DNA from: UBA8828 sp964510855
GTDB lineage: Bacteria > Verrucomicrobiota > Verrucomicrobiia > Opitutales > UBA953
DNA length: 48,440 bases
Assembly: GCA_964510855.1 (NCBI GenBank)
Contig: CAZEDB010000012.1
Location: 1-48,440, forward strand
Direction: 5' to 3'
Part shown: positions 33,132 through 41,474 of the stretch, in pieces
Layout of the letters: each line of letters starts with the position of its first letter
Numbering within the stretch: position 1 is the first letter of the stretch
Notes under the pieces: generated by a model
The model's input: only the letters and a program-made list of their open reading frames with translations
Databases searched by the model: none
Told to the model about the DNA's origin: nothing
Translations under genes and position numbers: made by a program

Positions 33132-33782
33132 TTAATTCACCCGGGGGTCAAAATCAGGGTCCTGCGGTCCAAGACCCCGCTCCACCTCAGCTTGGGCGAG
33201 GAATTCGCGTAGTAGGCCTAAACGAACGGCGGGCTCGGTCAGCCCCAGGAGTTTTCGGCGTAAAGCACCCAAGGGGATTAAGTGACCTGCCGCGGCATCG
33301 GCGAATCGTCCCGGATGAGCAGCAGCAAGTTGCTGTAAGCGGGGGAGTAAGCTTTCGGCTTCATCCGCTGGGGGGAGTTCGCCCAGGAGGCGTTCCACGA
33401 GCGCCAGGCACTGCGCAAGCAGGATGTGATCGTGAGGGCCACTCTCGCCATCGGGCGTTAGGGTAGCGCGCAAAACTGGGTAGGGTTTTCGCTTACTCAG
33501 GGTTTCGACCTTAAGACGGACCTCGCCTTCTAACAAAACTAAGTGCCGTCCATCGGGTAACGTTTGATGACTTAAGATACGACCCAACGTTGCCCAAGGA
33601 CCGGCCATCTCGATGCCTTTTTCATTTGTGAGGGCTTCTCCGACCGCAAAGCGGCGATCGCCTGCTAAGGCGTCTTCAATCATGCGGCGATAGCGCGGTT
33701 CAAATAAGTGCAAAGGCAGTAGCTGAAAAGGTAAGAGGGCACAGTCTTCGAGCAAGATGCAGGGATAGTCGGATGCAGCCAT
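33132..33782 (-). CDS. Lon-substrate-binding-domain (LON N-terminal) protein
   Basis: 216 residues: the fold of the N-terminal domain of Lon protease, seen in CILLEDCALLPFQLLPLHLFEPRYRRMIEDALAGDRRFAVG and GRILSHQTLPDGRHLVLLEGEVRLKV, followed by a helical part. The ATPase and protease domains of Lon are missing, so it is a stand-alone binding module (COG2802 type), of unknown substrate. It lies 57 nt behind the Cdd1-like gene in a leuB-led minus-strand group, and its end faces the suf regulator's upstream region. Confidence 0.88.
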   Translation of the reverse strand: MAASDYPCILLEDCALLPFQLLPLHLFEPRYRRMIEDALAGDRRFAVGEALTNEKGIEMAGPWATLGRILSHQTLPDGRHLVLLEGEVRLKVETLSKRKPYPVLRATLTPDGESGPHDHILLAQCLALVERLLGELPPADEAESLLPRLQQLAAAHPGRFADAAAGHLIPLGALRRKLLGLTEPAVRLGLLREFLAQAEVERGLGPQDPDFDPRVN

Positions 33783-33839
33783 GTCGTTAGGGGATAGGAC
33801 AACGGGGCGGACGCAAGTTTGGGCGCTTAAGGGCTGCGC

Positions 33840-34142
33840 TTAACTAGGGCCTTGGGTCCAACAATCTAAAAAGAGTCGCTTAGGGTCGGGCTGGGGCGTT
33901 TCAGCGACGTAGATGGCAAGGCGTAGTGCAGGTAAATAACTATCGGGGGCAGCAGGCGAGCGCCGCTTAATTTCTGCTAATAAACTCTCAGCTGAGCGCC
34001 CACTAATTTGGTCGAGGTGGCGATAACCGGCATCGAGTAAATCGCGCGCTACGCTGAGAGGGAGGCGCGGAACCCGCATAAAATGGCTGGTCACCGCTTC
34101 AAGGCGACGGCGGGCAGCAGCTTCGCTCGCAGGGTCGCTCAC
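33840..34142 (-). CDS. Cdd1-like helix-hairpin-helix protein
   Basis: 100 residues. The centre (FMRVPRLPLSVARDLLDAGYRHLDQISGRSAESLLAEI) is a helix-hairpin-helix in the style of the Cdd1 ('pathogenicity locus') family, and ALRLAIYVAE plus DPKRLFLDCW matches that family's conserved end. HhH motifs bind DNA without sequence preference; the role of the family is unknown. The start is a GTG that overlaps the TGA of leuB (GTGA), implying translational coupling. Confidence 0.7.
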   Translation of the reverse strand: MSDPASEAAARRRLEAVTSHFMRVPRLPLSVARDLLDAGYRHLDQISGRSAESLLAEIKRRSPAAPDSYLPALRLAIYVAETPQPDPKRLFLDCWTQGPS

Positions 34143-35233
34143 AGGCGCTCAAGGACGGCACGGCCCATCGCCGCACAACCGACTGAGGCTTTGCCGCCCG
34201 CGATATCGGCGGTACGGATTCCATCCGCAATCGTGCGATCGACGGCCTGTTCAATGACACGCGCTTCAGCTTCTAGGCCGAAGGAATGGCGCAGGAGTAG
34301 GGCAATGGAGAGGATTTGGGCGCAAGGGTTGGCTTTGTCTTGGCCTGCAATATCAGGTGCGGTTCCGCCGGAAGGTTCATAGAGGCCGAAGGGGCGGCCA
34401 TGGCGGTTGGCTAGCGCCCCGAGCGAGGCTGAGGCCATCATGCCTAGGGAGCCACAAACTACCGCCATCTCATCCGAGAGAATATCGCCAAACATGTTTT
34501 CGGTGAGTACGACATCGAATTGGCCTGGTCGCAGCACCAGCTGCATCGCCGCGTTATCAATATAAAGGAAGCTCAACTGAATATCAGGAGCGGTCTTAGC
34601 TACGCGCTCGGCCACGACTTTGCGCCAGAGTACCGAAGTTTCGAGCACGTTGGCTTTGTCTACAAGGGTCAAGCGCTTGCTGCGTGCGCGTGCGGTGGCG
34701 ATAGCGACATCGGTAATGCGCACGATTTCAGATTGACGATAAACCATGGTATCAAGGGCTTCGATATCTCCACCCTCAATGTCGCGCGTCGACTTAGCAC
34801 CAAAATAAAGGCCACCGGTAAGTTCGCGAATGCATACCATATCGATGCCGTTCGCAATGCGCTCGGGGCGCAGCGGTGAGGTGTCGAGTAAGGTTTTAGG
34901 AAGTAAGCCGGGTCGAATGTTGGCAAAGAGTTTGAAATGTTTGCGCAAGGGCAGGAGTGAGGCGCGTTCGGGTTGTTCTTTAGGGGGAAGTTTTTCCCAC
35001 TTGGGTCCACCGACCGACCCGAAAAGAATCGCATCGGCAGCTTGGCAGGCAGCCAAAGTTGAGTCGGGCAAAGCTTGGCCGTGGGCATCAATCCCAGCCC
35101 CTCCTACTGGGTGGGTAGAGTGGCTTAAAGTGTGCCCATGCTTTTTCAAAACTGCCTCTAAAATTGGCAGGGCAGCCGCCATGACTTCGGGGCCGATGTA
35201 GTCACCTGGTAAAACTGCAATTTTAAGGTCCAT
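34139..35233 (-). CDS. leuB: 3-isopropylmalate dehydrogenase
   Basis: NAD-dependent oxidative decarboxylation of 3-isopropylmalate in leucine synthesis. 364 residues: SVGGPKWEKLP and LRKHFKLFANIRP are LeuB-specific, then ELTGGLYFG (catalytic Tyr), VDKANVLETSVLWR (catalytic Lys), NMFGDILSDE (metal Asp), and EPSGGTAPDIAGQDKANP (NAD site). In the N-terminal motif the usual GDGIGPE reads GDYIGPE. No other leu gene adjoins it. It is divergent from pstS with 273 nt between them. Confidence 0.95.
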   Translation of the reverse strand: MDLKIAVLPGDYIGPEVMAAALPILEAVLKKHGHTLSHSTHPVGGAGIDAHGQALPDSTLAACQAADAILFGSVGGPKWEKLPPKEQPERASLLPLRKHFKLFANIRPGLLPKTLLDTSPLRPERIANGIDMVCIRELTGGLYFGAKSTRDIEGGDIEALDTMVYRQSEIVRITDVAIATARARSKRLTLVDKANVLETSVLWRKVVAERVAKTAPDIQLSFLYIDNAAMQLVLRPGQFDVVLTENMFGDILSDEMAVVCGSLGMMASASLGALANRHGRPFGLYEPSGGTAPDIAGQDKANPCAQILSIALLLRHSFGLEAEARVIEQAVDRTIADGIRTADIAGGKASVGCAAMGRAVLERL

Positions 35234-35443
35234 AGGGTAGGGTTAAGTGGGGCTAGAGTAAGGTTGAGACAGAAGCGAGAGGGCAGGGCTGACAAGCGGA
35301 TAGAATAAGGTCTTATCGAAGATGGGTGTGAACAAATAAGCTTTTAAGTCAGGATTTATGCGGGATCACGGCCTTTTTCCTTTCAAAAACGGTTCGGTCT
35401 AAAGGGTTACTGAATGCTCATTGGGATAGGCTTCCTTTCCAAA

Positions 35444-35472
35444 CTGTCCCCCCTCTGTCATCATTCTGTCAC
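35444..35472 (+). promoter_or_regulatory. Triple Pho box (PhoB-binding repeats) before pstS
   Basis: Three direct half-sites at an exact 11-bp period: CTGTCCC (35444-35450), CTGTCAT (35455-35461), CTGTCAC (35466-35472). The last two with CATT between them match the E. coli Pho-box layout (CTGTCAT-N4-CTGTCAY) at every consensus base. The pstS ATG is 34 nt further on, so a -10 about 10 bp downstream of the box would give a short leader. Confidence 0.85.
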
Positions 35473-35506
35473 AATAGGGTGAGAGTATGGGTCTGTTACC
35501 AAACCC

Positions 35507-36487
35507 ATGAATACCCTCCTCAAGTCCCTCGCACTCGCAGCCTTCACTGCTTCGCCTGTGCTCGCTCAAAGCACCGTCGTCATCGATCCTAAGCTTCCTG
35601 ATTATCAAGTTACTTCCGGTGTTTCCGGTAACTTGAACTCAGTGGGCTCTGACTCGCTGAATAACTTGATGACCTTCTGGGCTGAGGGCTTCAAGGTTCG
35701 CTATCCTAATGTAAAGATTCAGATTGAAGGTAAGGGTTCCTCGACCGCGGTTCCTGCGCTCTCCTCGGGCGTTGCCCAAACCGGTCCTATGAGCCGAGTG
35801 ATGAGGGCCTCCGAAATCGCGACCTTCGAAGGTCGCTTCGGTCACAAGCCTACGGCTATTCCTGTGGCCGTGGATGCGCTCGCAGTCTTCGTGCACAAAG
35901 ATAACCCCATCAGCGGTCTCTCGCTCACTCAAGTTGACAGCATCTTCTCCTCGGGTCGTAAGCGTGGTGGTCAAGACATCGCCGTTTGGGGTGGTACCGG
36001 TATGACGGGTGACTTTGCTGGCAAGAGCGTTTCGGTCTTCGGCCGTAACTCGGCTTCTGGCACCTATGGTTTCTTTAAGGAACTCGCCCTCAAGAATGGT
36101 GACTTCAAGACTTCGGTTAAAGAGCAGCCTGGTTCCTCTTCGGTCGTCCAAGGTATCTCCTCGGATATCTCAGCTATCGGCTACTCGGGTATTGGTTATG
36201 CTACCTCAGGCGTACGCGCTGTGCCTCTCTCCGAAAAAGATGGTCAGCCCTTTGTCGAAGCTAACCAAGCTAACTGTGAATCGGGTGCCTACCCTCTCGC
36301 TCGCTTCCTCTACGTCTATGTCAACAAGGCGCCTAACAAGGACATGGATAAGCTTACCCAAGAGTTCATGACCTTCGTCGTCTCCAAGCAAGGCCAGGAA
36401 ATCACCATCAAAGATGGTTACTTCCCGATCAACGCTGACGTAGCAACCGAAGCTCGCGCCGCACTCAAGTTCTACTCTGCTGAGTAA
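35507..36487 (+). CDS. pstS: Periplasmic phosphate-binding protein PstS
   Basis: High-affinity phosphate receptor of the Pst transporter. 326 residues: Sec signal peptide MNTLLKSLALAAFTASPVLA with cleavage before QSTVV. Phosphate-contact motifs are visible: VGSDSLNNLM, EGKGSSTAVPAL, TGPMSR, and the hinge region NSASGTYGFF. No lipobox is present, so it is soluble. Followed by a hairpin terminator before pstC, which would give more PstS than permease. The start has no Shine-Dalgarno site. Controlled by the triple Pho box upstream. Confidence 0.94.
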   Translation: MNTLLKSLALAAFTASPVLAQSTVVIDPKLPDYQVTSGVSGNLNSVGSDSLNNLMTFWAEGFKVRYPNVKIQIEGKGSSTAVPALSSGVAQTGPMSRVMRASEIATFEGRFGHKPTAIPVAVDALAVFVHKDNPISGLSLTQVDSIFSSGRKRGGQDIAVWGGTGMTGDFAGKSVSVFGRNSASGTYGFFKELALKNGDFKTSVKEQPGSSSVVQGISSDISAIGYSGIGYATSGVRAVPLSEKDGQPFVEANQANCESGAYPLARFLYVYVNKAPNKDMDKLTQEFMTFVVSKQGQEITIKDGYFPINADVATEARAALKFYSAE

Positions 36488-36502
36488 TTCTTTGTCGTCT
36501 CG

Positions 36503-36569
36503 CCCCTCACGGGGTTCCCCGCCACGCCCTTTAGGCCGGCATAAAGAGGGAACTCCCGAGTTCGGCGGG
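36503..36569 (+). other. Folded intergenic element between pstS and pstC
   Basis: A potential three-way junction: CCCGCC (36518-36523) pairs with GGCGGG (36564-36569), enclosing CTTTA/TAAAG (36529-36533 with 36542-36546) and GAACT/AGTTC (36550-36554 with 36559-36563). A small CCCC/GGGG hairpin (36503-36514) precedes it. It could stabilise the pstS mRNA 3' end or be an intergenic repeat. Other copies were not seen in the window. Confidence 0.4.
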
Positions 36570-36579
36570 TCGGCATCCC

Positions 36580-36608
36580 AGCGGGCCTAACGGCCCGCTT
36601 GCTTTTTT
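36580..36608 (+). terminator. Terminator/attenuator after pstS
   Basis: AGCGGGCC (36580-36587) and GGCCCGCT (36592-36599) form a perfect 8-bp stem with loop TAAC, followed by a T-run (36603-36608). It sits 29 nt before pstC and should let only part of the transcription pass. Confidence 0.85.
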
Positions 36609-36637
36609 AAGTTTAACGGCCCTACAACTCGCCTACC

Positions 36638-38908
36638 TTGGATAATCCCTCCTCCACTCTTCGCCGTCGTGAAGTCAGTCCGGCGACCCTGCGAATCGAC
36701 CGCTGGATGGCCCGGTTGATTCACGTAGGTGGCATTAGTGTGGTCGCGGCCGTGCTGGGGATGTTGGTTTTTTTAGTAGCGCAAGTCTTCCCGCTCTTTC
36801 AAGGCGCCAAGCTCACTGAACTCGCTTCGGTTCGTTTGCCGGCTGAAATGGCGGCACTCTCAGTTGATGAATACGGGGAGCTTCCTTGTGCCATCATGGC
36901 CGATGGCACCTTACGTTTCTACCGGCTCGATGGCACGCTAGCAAAGGAGTGGAAACCTGACCTAGGTTTGCTTACGGTAGCGTCGATTCGCTCTGATAGT
37001 CGTTTGGGTCTGATTGTATTAGGTTTGAGTGATGGTTCTTTAGCTGAAGTCCGGGTCGGCTACCGGGCCAATTTTGCTGCTGACAAAACTCGCGTGATTG
37101 ATGCTGAGCCTGAGTTGTTGGGTATCTTGCCCGTCGCTCCTGGTGCCCCGCTTGAGGCTGTCCATCAAGTACGCGGACCGAATGGGCGGATTATTTTAGT
37201 CCGTCAATCGTCACCCGAGGGTGCGCGTTTAACCGCATTACGTGTTACTGAGCGTCGCGCCTTAGGAGGTAAGGCTCGGCCCGTCGCAGGTGAGCCCATT
37301 CCCGTCGGCGCTGGACTTACTAATATTGTAGGTGAAGCCTTGATGGCTAACGGCGAGATGGCATTAGCCTTCTTAGCTGATGGTACGGTGGTTGTGCATG
37401 CCGATGAAAACGGTGCCTATAATGAGGTGCAGCGTTTCCGGCCTTTTCCTGAGGCGCCCCAGGCACGCTTAACTTCGACTGGATTAGTTTTAGGTGATGT
37501 CACGCTTCTCCTGTCTTCCGATCAAGGTCATGATGAAGCCTGGTCGCTTTACCCGCAGATTCAGCCTGATGGTCGTGAACTCCGCCGTTTTGGTCGTATC
37601 CACGTCAACCCTATGCTGGCTGGAGCGGCCAATGGCTTTGCGCCTTCGCCGGTTAATAAATGCTACGTGATTTCTTCGCAAAAAGATTTGCAGATACGGC
37701 ATATGACTACGGGTACGATTCGTTGGGAAGGACCTCCGGTGGCGGGTTTCAGGTCGGCCTTCCTCTCTAAGAATCACGATCAGCTCGGCGTGCTCGAGGC
37801 TTCGGGTAATCTACGTCGTTGGCAAATCAATGACCATCATCCCGACGGTGGCTGGCGGGCCTTCTTTGCTCCGATTTGGTACGAAGGAGGCACCGAGCCC
37901 GTGCATGCTTGGCAGTCGAGTTCGGGCAGTGATGAGTTTGAGCCTAAACTTTCTCTAGTTCCACTTATCTACGGTTCCCTCAAAGGTACGCTCTATGCGC
38001 TCGTCTTTGCGCTCCCGGTGGCGTTGTTGGCCGCGGTCTATGTCTCCCAGTTTTTACGTCCTGAACTCAAGCGTATCATTAAACCCACCATGGAGATTAT
38101 GGCTTCGTTGCCTTCGGTGGTCTTGGGTTTCTTAGCCGGTCTCTGGCTTGCGCCGGTGGTTGATGCTCACTTGGTGCCGTTGTTGCTCTCGGTGCTCGCC
38201 TTGCCCTTTACAGCTCTTGCCTTTGGTTCAATTTGGTCGCGCCTACCCTTACGGGCTCGTCGTTTAGTTCCTCCGGGCTGGGAGTTTCTGGCTCTAGTAC
38301 CTGTGCTCATGGTGATGGTAGCTGCCGTTTGGTCTTCTGCCCCGCTTGTGGAGTCGGCGCTCTTTACCGTTACCGATCCCGCTACAGGTAAATCTGTGGC
38401 CGACTTCCGTGAGTGGTGGCGCTTAGCCACGGGACTTTCCTACGACGCCCGTAACTCAGTGGTGGTAGGCTTTGTCATGGGCTTTGCCGTCATTCCCGTG
38501 ATTTTCACTATTGCCGAAGATGCTATCTCTAATGTGCCTCCTGCTTTGACCTCGGGCTCGTTGGCCTTGGGTGCTAGCCGCTGGCAAACGGTTTGGCGGG
38601 TCGTGGTGCCTACGGCAATTGCAGGAATTTTCTCCGCCATCATGATTGGTTTTGGAAGGGCAGTAGGCGAAACCATGATTGTCGTTATGGCCACGGGTAA
38701 CACGCCGGTGATGGAGCTGAATCCCTTTAGTGGCATGCGCACGCTATCCGCTAATATAGCCGTAGAGTTACCCGAGGCTCCGGTAGGTCACACCCACTAC
38801 CGCGCCCTTTTCTTAGGCGCTTGCTGTCTCTTCTTCATGACCTTTGTGCTTAACACCGCAGCGGAACTCCTCCGTCAGCGTCTACGCGATCGTTACAAGG
38901 TCATCTAA
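36638..38908 (+). CDS. pstC: Phosphate ABC permease PstC with large periplasmic propeller-like insert
   Basis: One of two membrane subunits. 756 residues against about 300-320 in E. coli. After a first transmembrane helix (about 30-58) comes an extracytoplasmic part to about residue 435, with repeated beta segments such as MADGTLRFYRLDG, SDGSLAEVRVGY, ADGTVVVHADENG and ASGNLRRWQI, suggesting a WD40-like propeller. The permease domain follows (LIYGSLKGTLYALVFALPVALLAAVYVSQFL) with the EAA loop ALTSGSLALGASRWQTVWRVVVPTAIAGI. Long PstC proteins are known in Pseudomonas and others. The start codon is a TTG at 36638. The next gene begins 4 nt after its stop. Confidence 0.92.
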   Translation: MDNPSSTLRRREVSPATLRIDRWMARLIHVGGISVVAAVLGMLVFLVAQVFPLFQGAKLTELASVRLPAEMAALSVDEYGELPCAIMADGTLRFYRLDGTLAKEWKPDLGLLTVASIRSDSRLGLIVLGLSDGSLAEVRVGYRANFAADKTRVIDAEPELLGILPVAPGAPLEAVHQVRGPNGRIILVRQSSPEGARLTALRVTERRALGGKARPVAGEPIPVGAGLTNIVGEALMANGEMALAFLADGTVVVHADENGAYNEVQRFRPFPEAPQARLTSTGLVLGDVTLLLSSDQGHDEAWSLYPQIQPDGRELRRFGRIHVNPMLAGAANGFAPSPVNKCYVISSQKDLQIRHMTTGTIRWEGPPVAGFRSAFLSKNHDQLGVLEASGNLRRWQINDHHPDGGWRAFFAPIWYEGGTEPVHAWQSSSGSDEFEPKLSLVPLIYGSLKGTLYALVFALPVALLAAVYVSQFLRPELKRIIKPTMEIMASLPSVVLGFLAGLWLAPVVDAHLVPLLLSVLALPFTALAFGSIWSRLPLRARRLVPPGWEFLALVPVLMVMVAAVWSSAPLVESALFTVTDPATGKSVADFREWWRLATGLSYDARNSVVVGFVMGFAVIPVIFTIAEDAISNVPPALTSGSLALGASRWQTVWRVVVPTAIAGIFSAIMIGFGRAVGETMIVVMATGNTPVMELNPFSGMRTLSANIAVELPEAPVGHTHYRALFLGACCLFFMTFVLNTAAELLRQRLRDRYKVI

Positions 38909-38912
38909 TGCC

Positions 38913-40553
38913 ATGAAAGACCCTGTGCCTAATTTACCCGATGCTAAGCCGCCAGCAGGCGAGCCTCTGGTCTGGTTTACCTCGGTAGGCTTAGTGTTGG
39001 GCCTAACCATGGTGCTGCTTTTGGCTGGGGTTATTGTTATCAATGGCGCGAAGGCATTTTGGCCGGCAAAAATTTCTCAAGCTGAATTGACCGATGGAAG
39101 GGTTTTGTTGGGTCCCTTAGCCCAAGACCGTATCAAACCCGGCACCCCTTCGGTCGACAATTTCCGCGAGTTCCAATTCCAGATTGGTCTACGCGAATAC
39201 AACGGTCAGAGCTTCACTTGGGTCGATGTCACAACGGTTAAGGCACAACATTACCCGGCAACGGCCATGGCGCTCGAACGCATGGAGAACGGGGCGGCCT
39301 TCCTGATTCCTACGGGATTACGCTTGGCAGATGGCACCGTCTTGCCGGCCACGGACGCTACCTTCGAGTCTCGTTTACAGACCATCATTGCGGCAGTTGC
39401 AGCCCAGCGCGCCACGCTCATGGAAGTCGAACGGGTGCGTATCGGCCGTATCAATGCGAAGTTGCAGGATGCTAAAATTTCTCTGCGTAAAGCAGAGGAC
39501 TTAAAACAACCTACCGAAGACCTGCAGACTGAAATTGCTCAGCTAGAAGAAAGCTACCAATTGCTCGCCACCGAGGCTCGTACCTTGCGTGACACCTTCC
39601 CGGCTGACACCTTAGTCGGTGTCGATGGCGGTGGACGAGCGCTGGAGTTTCCTTCCGCAAGTCTCGTTCGAGCCTGGCAACCTAATGCCATGAGTTGGTG
39701 GGAGCGCTTAGGCTTAGCCTTTAGCCGTGCGTGGGATTTTGTCAGCACCGAGCCACGCGAGGCGAATACGGAAGGCGGTGTATTGCCCGCACTCTTTGGT
39801 ACCTTCGTCATGACCGTGTTTATGAGTGCGATGGTCACGCCCTTCGGCGTCATCGCGGCTATCTACTTGCACGAGTATGCGCGTAAGGGTGTCACGCTCC
39901 GGGCGGTGCGTATTTGCGTGAATAATTTGGCTGGTGTGCCCTCGATTGTTTTCGGCGTCTTTGGTTTAGGTTTCTTTGTCTATGTTTTAGGCGGTAATAT
40001 CGACCAGCTCTTCTTCTCCGATCAGCTGAAGTATAACAATAATACGCCCGTGTTTGGTACGGGTGGCTTGATGTGGGCTTCGATGACTTTGGCACTGATG
40101 ACCTTGCCGGTGGTGATTGTTGCTACCGAAGAAGCCTTAAGCGCAGTTCCGCGTGGCATGCGTGAGGCCTCATTGGCCTGCGGAGCCTCGAAGTGGCAGA
40201 CCATTCGCGAGATTTTATTACCTGCCTCGGCACCTGGTGTGCTCACCGGCGTGATTCTCGCCATGGCACGGGGGGCAGGTGAGGTTGCTCCGCTTATGAT
40301 TGTGGGAGTGGTTAAACTTGCACCCGCTCTACCACTCGATGGGACTTTCCCTTTCTTACATGCCGACCGCAAGTTCATGCACTTGGGTTTTCATATCTAT
40401 GACCTAGGTTTCCAGTCACCCGACTCCGATGCCGCACGCCCTATGGTTTTTGCCTCTACCTTGCTCCTCTTGATGTTGGTTATTTTCCTTAACCTTGGAG
40501 CTATTACCATTCGCAACTATCTCCGCGAGCGCTATAAATCTTCTGCATTCTAA
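38913..40553 (+). CDS. pstA: Phosphate ABC permease PstA with periplasmic coiled-coil insert
   Basis: Second membrane subunit, 546 residues from the ATG at 38913, against about 290-300 in E. coli. The first helix (VWFTSVGLVLGLTMVLLLAGVIVI) is followed by a periplasmic region to about residue 285 that has a coiled-coil-like stretch (VRIGRINAKLQDAKISLRKAEDL, LQTEIAQLEESYQLLATEARTL). The permease part has VMTVF-like FGTFVMTVFMSAMVTPFGVIAAIYLHEYA and the EAA loop GMREASLACGASKWQTIREILLPASAPG. The insert probably pairs with the PstC propeller. Gene order pstS-C-A-B-phoU is classic. Confidence 0.93.
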   Translation: MKDPVPNLPDAKPPAGEPLVWFTSVGLVLGLTMVLLLAGVIVINGAKAFWPAKISQAELTDGRVLLGPLAQDRIKPGTPSVDNFREFQFQIGLREYNGQSFTWVDVTTVKAQHYPATAMALERMENGAAFLIPTGLRLADGTVLPATDATFESRLQTIIAAVAAQRATLMEVERVRIGRINAKLQDAKISLRKAEDLKQPTEDLQTEIAQLEESYQLLATEARTLRDTFPADTLVGVDGGGRALEFPSASLVRAWQPNAMSWWERLGLAFSRAWDFVSTEPREANTEGGVLPALFGTFVMTVFMSAMVTPFGVIAAIYLHEYARKGVTLRAVRICVNNLAGVPSIVFGVFGLGFFVYVLGGNIDQLFFSDQLKYNNNTPVFGTGGLMWASMTLALMTLPVVIVATEEALSAVPRGMREASLACGASKWQTIREILLPASAPGVLTGVILAMARGAGEVAPLMIVGVVKLAPALPLDGTFPFLHADRKFMHLGFHIYDLGFQSPDSDAARPMVFASTLLLLMLVIFLNLGAITIRNYLRERYKSSAF

Positions 40554-40562
40554 GACTTTCCC

Positions 40563-41372
40563 ATGGCCTTAAACTCAACTCATGTCCCTCAAGGCACGCC
40601 CCCTCCGGCTGATGCTCGACCTGATTATATTCGTATCAAGGACTATAACTTCTGGTATAGTGAAAAAAAGGCGCTCGACGCCATCAGCCTCGACATCCCT
40701 GAGCGTCAAGTAACGGCCTTTATCGGTCCGTCGGGTTGCGGCAAATCTACCTTGTTACGTAATATTAACCGGATGAATGACCTGGTTGATGGCATTCGCC
40801 ATGAAGGCGACATTACGGTGGCGGGGCGTTCCATTTACGATCCGAGCGTGGAAGTTATTTCCCTGCGCCGTCGGGTTGGCATGGTTTTCCAGAAGTCCAA
40901 TCCCTTTCCTAAGTCGATTTACGAAAACGTGGTTTATTCCCTTCGTATTGCGGGGGTATCCGATCGTGATGTCTTAGATGAGACTTGCGAAACCTCGCTG
41001 CGGCGCGCTGCGCTATGGGACGAAGCTAAAGACCGCTTGCAGGATAGCGCCCTCGGCCTCTCGGGTGGTCAAATGCAACGTCTCTGCATTGCTCGCGCCA
41101 TCGCCAACCAGCCTGAGATTCTTTTGATGGATGAGCCTTGCTCCGCTCTTGACCCCATTGCTACCGGTAAAATTGAGGAGCTGATTCATCAACTCAAAAC
41201 CCAATTCACCATCGTGATTGTGACCCACTCGATGCAGCAAGCAGCGCGCGTGTCTGATCGTACCGCCTTCTTCTACTTAGGTAAACTCATTGAAGCCGAC
41301 CGTACGGAAACTATCTTCATGAAGCCCTCCCAAGCTCAAACCGAGGCCTACATCTCGGGCCGCTTTGGTTGA
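40563..41372 (+). CDS. pstB: Phosphate ABC ATPase PstB
   Basis: 269 residues: KALDAISLDIPE, Walker A GPSGCGKST, NRMNDLV (typical of PstB), Q-loop VGMVFQKSNPFPKSIYENVVY, signature LSGGQMQRLCIARA, Walker B ILLMDEPCSALDP and H-loop VTHSMQQAARVSDRTAFF. It provides ATP energy to PstCA. It starts 9 nt after pstA. After its stop a hairpin (41380-41408) precedes phoU. Confidence 0.97.
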   Translation: MALNSTHVPQGTPPPADARPDYIRIKDYNFWYSEKKALDAISLDIPERQVTAFIGPSGCGKSTLLRNINRMNDLVDGIRHEGDITVAGRSIYDPSVEVISLRRRVGMVFQKSNPFPKSIYENVVYSLRIAGVSDRDVLDETCETSLRRAALWDEAKDRLQDSALGLSGGQMQRLCIARAIANQPEILLMDEPCSALDPIATGKIEELIHQLKTQFTIVIVTHSMQQAARVSDRTAFFYLGKLIEADRTETIFMKPSQAQTEAYISGRFG

Positions 41373-41379
41373 GTTGAGC

Positions 41380-41408
41380 TGCAAGCAAGGGCGTAAGCCT
41401 CGCTTGCA
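41380..41408 (+). other. Intergenic hairpin between pstB and phoU
   Basis: TGCAAGC (41380-41386) pairs with GCTTGCA (41402-41408); inside, GGGC/GCCT pair around a GTAA tetraloop. There is no T-run, so it may serve as a processing or mRNA-stability element rather than a terminator. Confidence 0.5.
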
Positions 41409-41474
41409 TGACGCTGCCGAGTCTTCTATTTTTAAATCACCCCAAGCGTCTACCCCAATCCCTACCTCACTTTT

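Noticed and set aside
36518..36569. tRNA-like gene between pstS and pstC
   Set aside because: It folds into helices but has no T-loop or D-loop consensus and is too short; kept only as a structured element.
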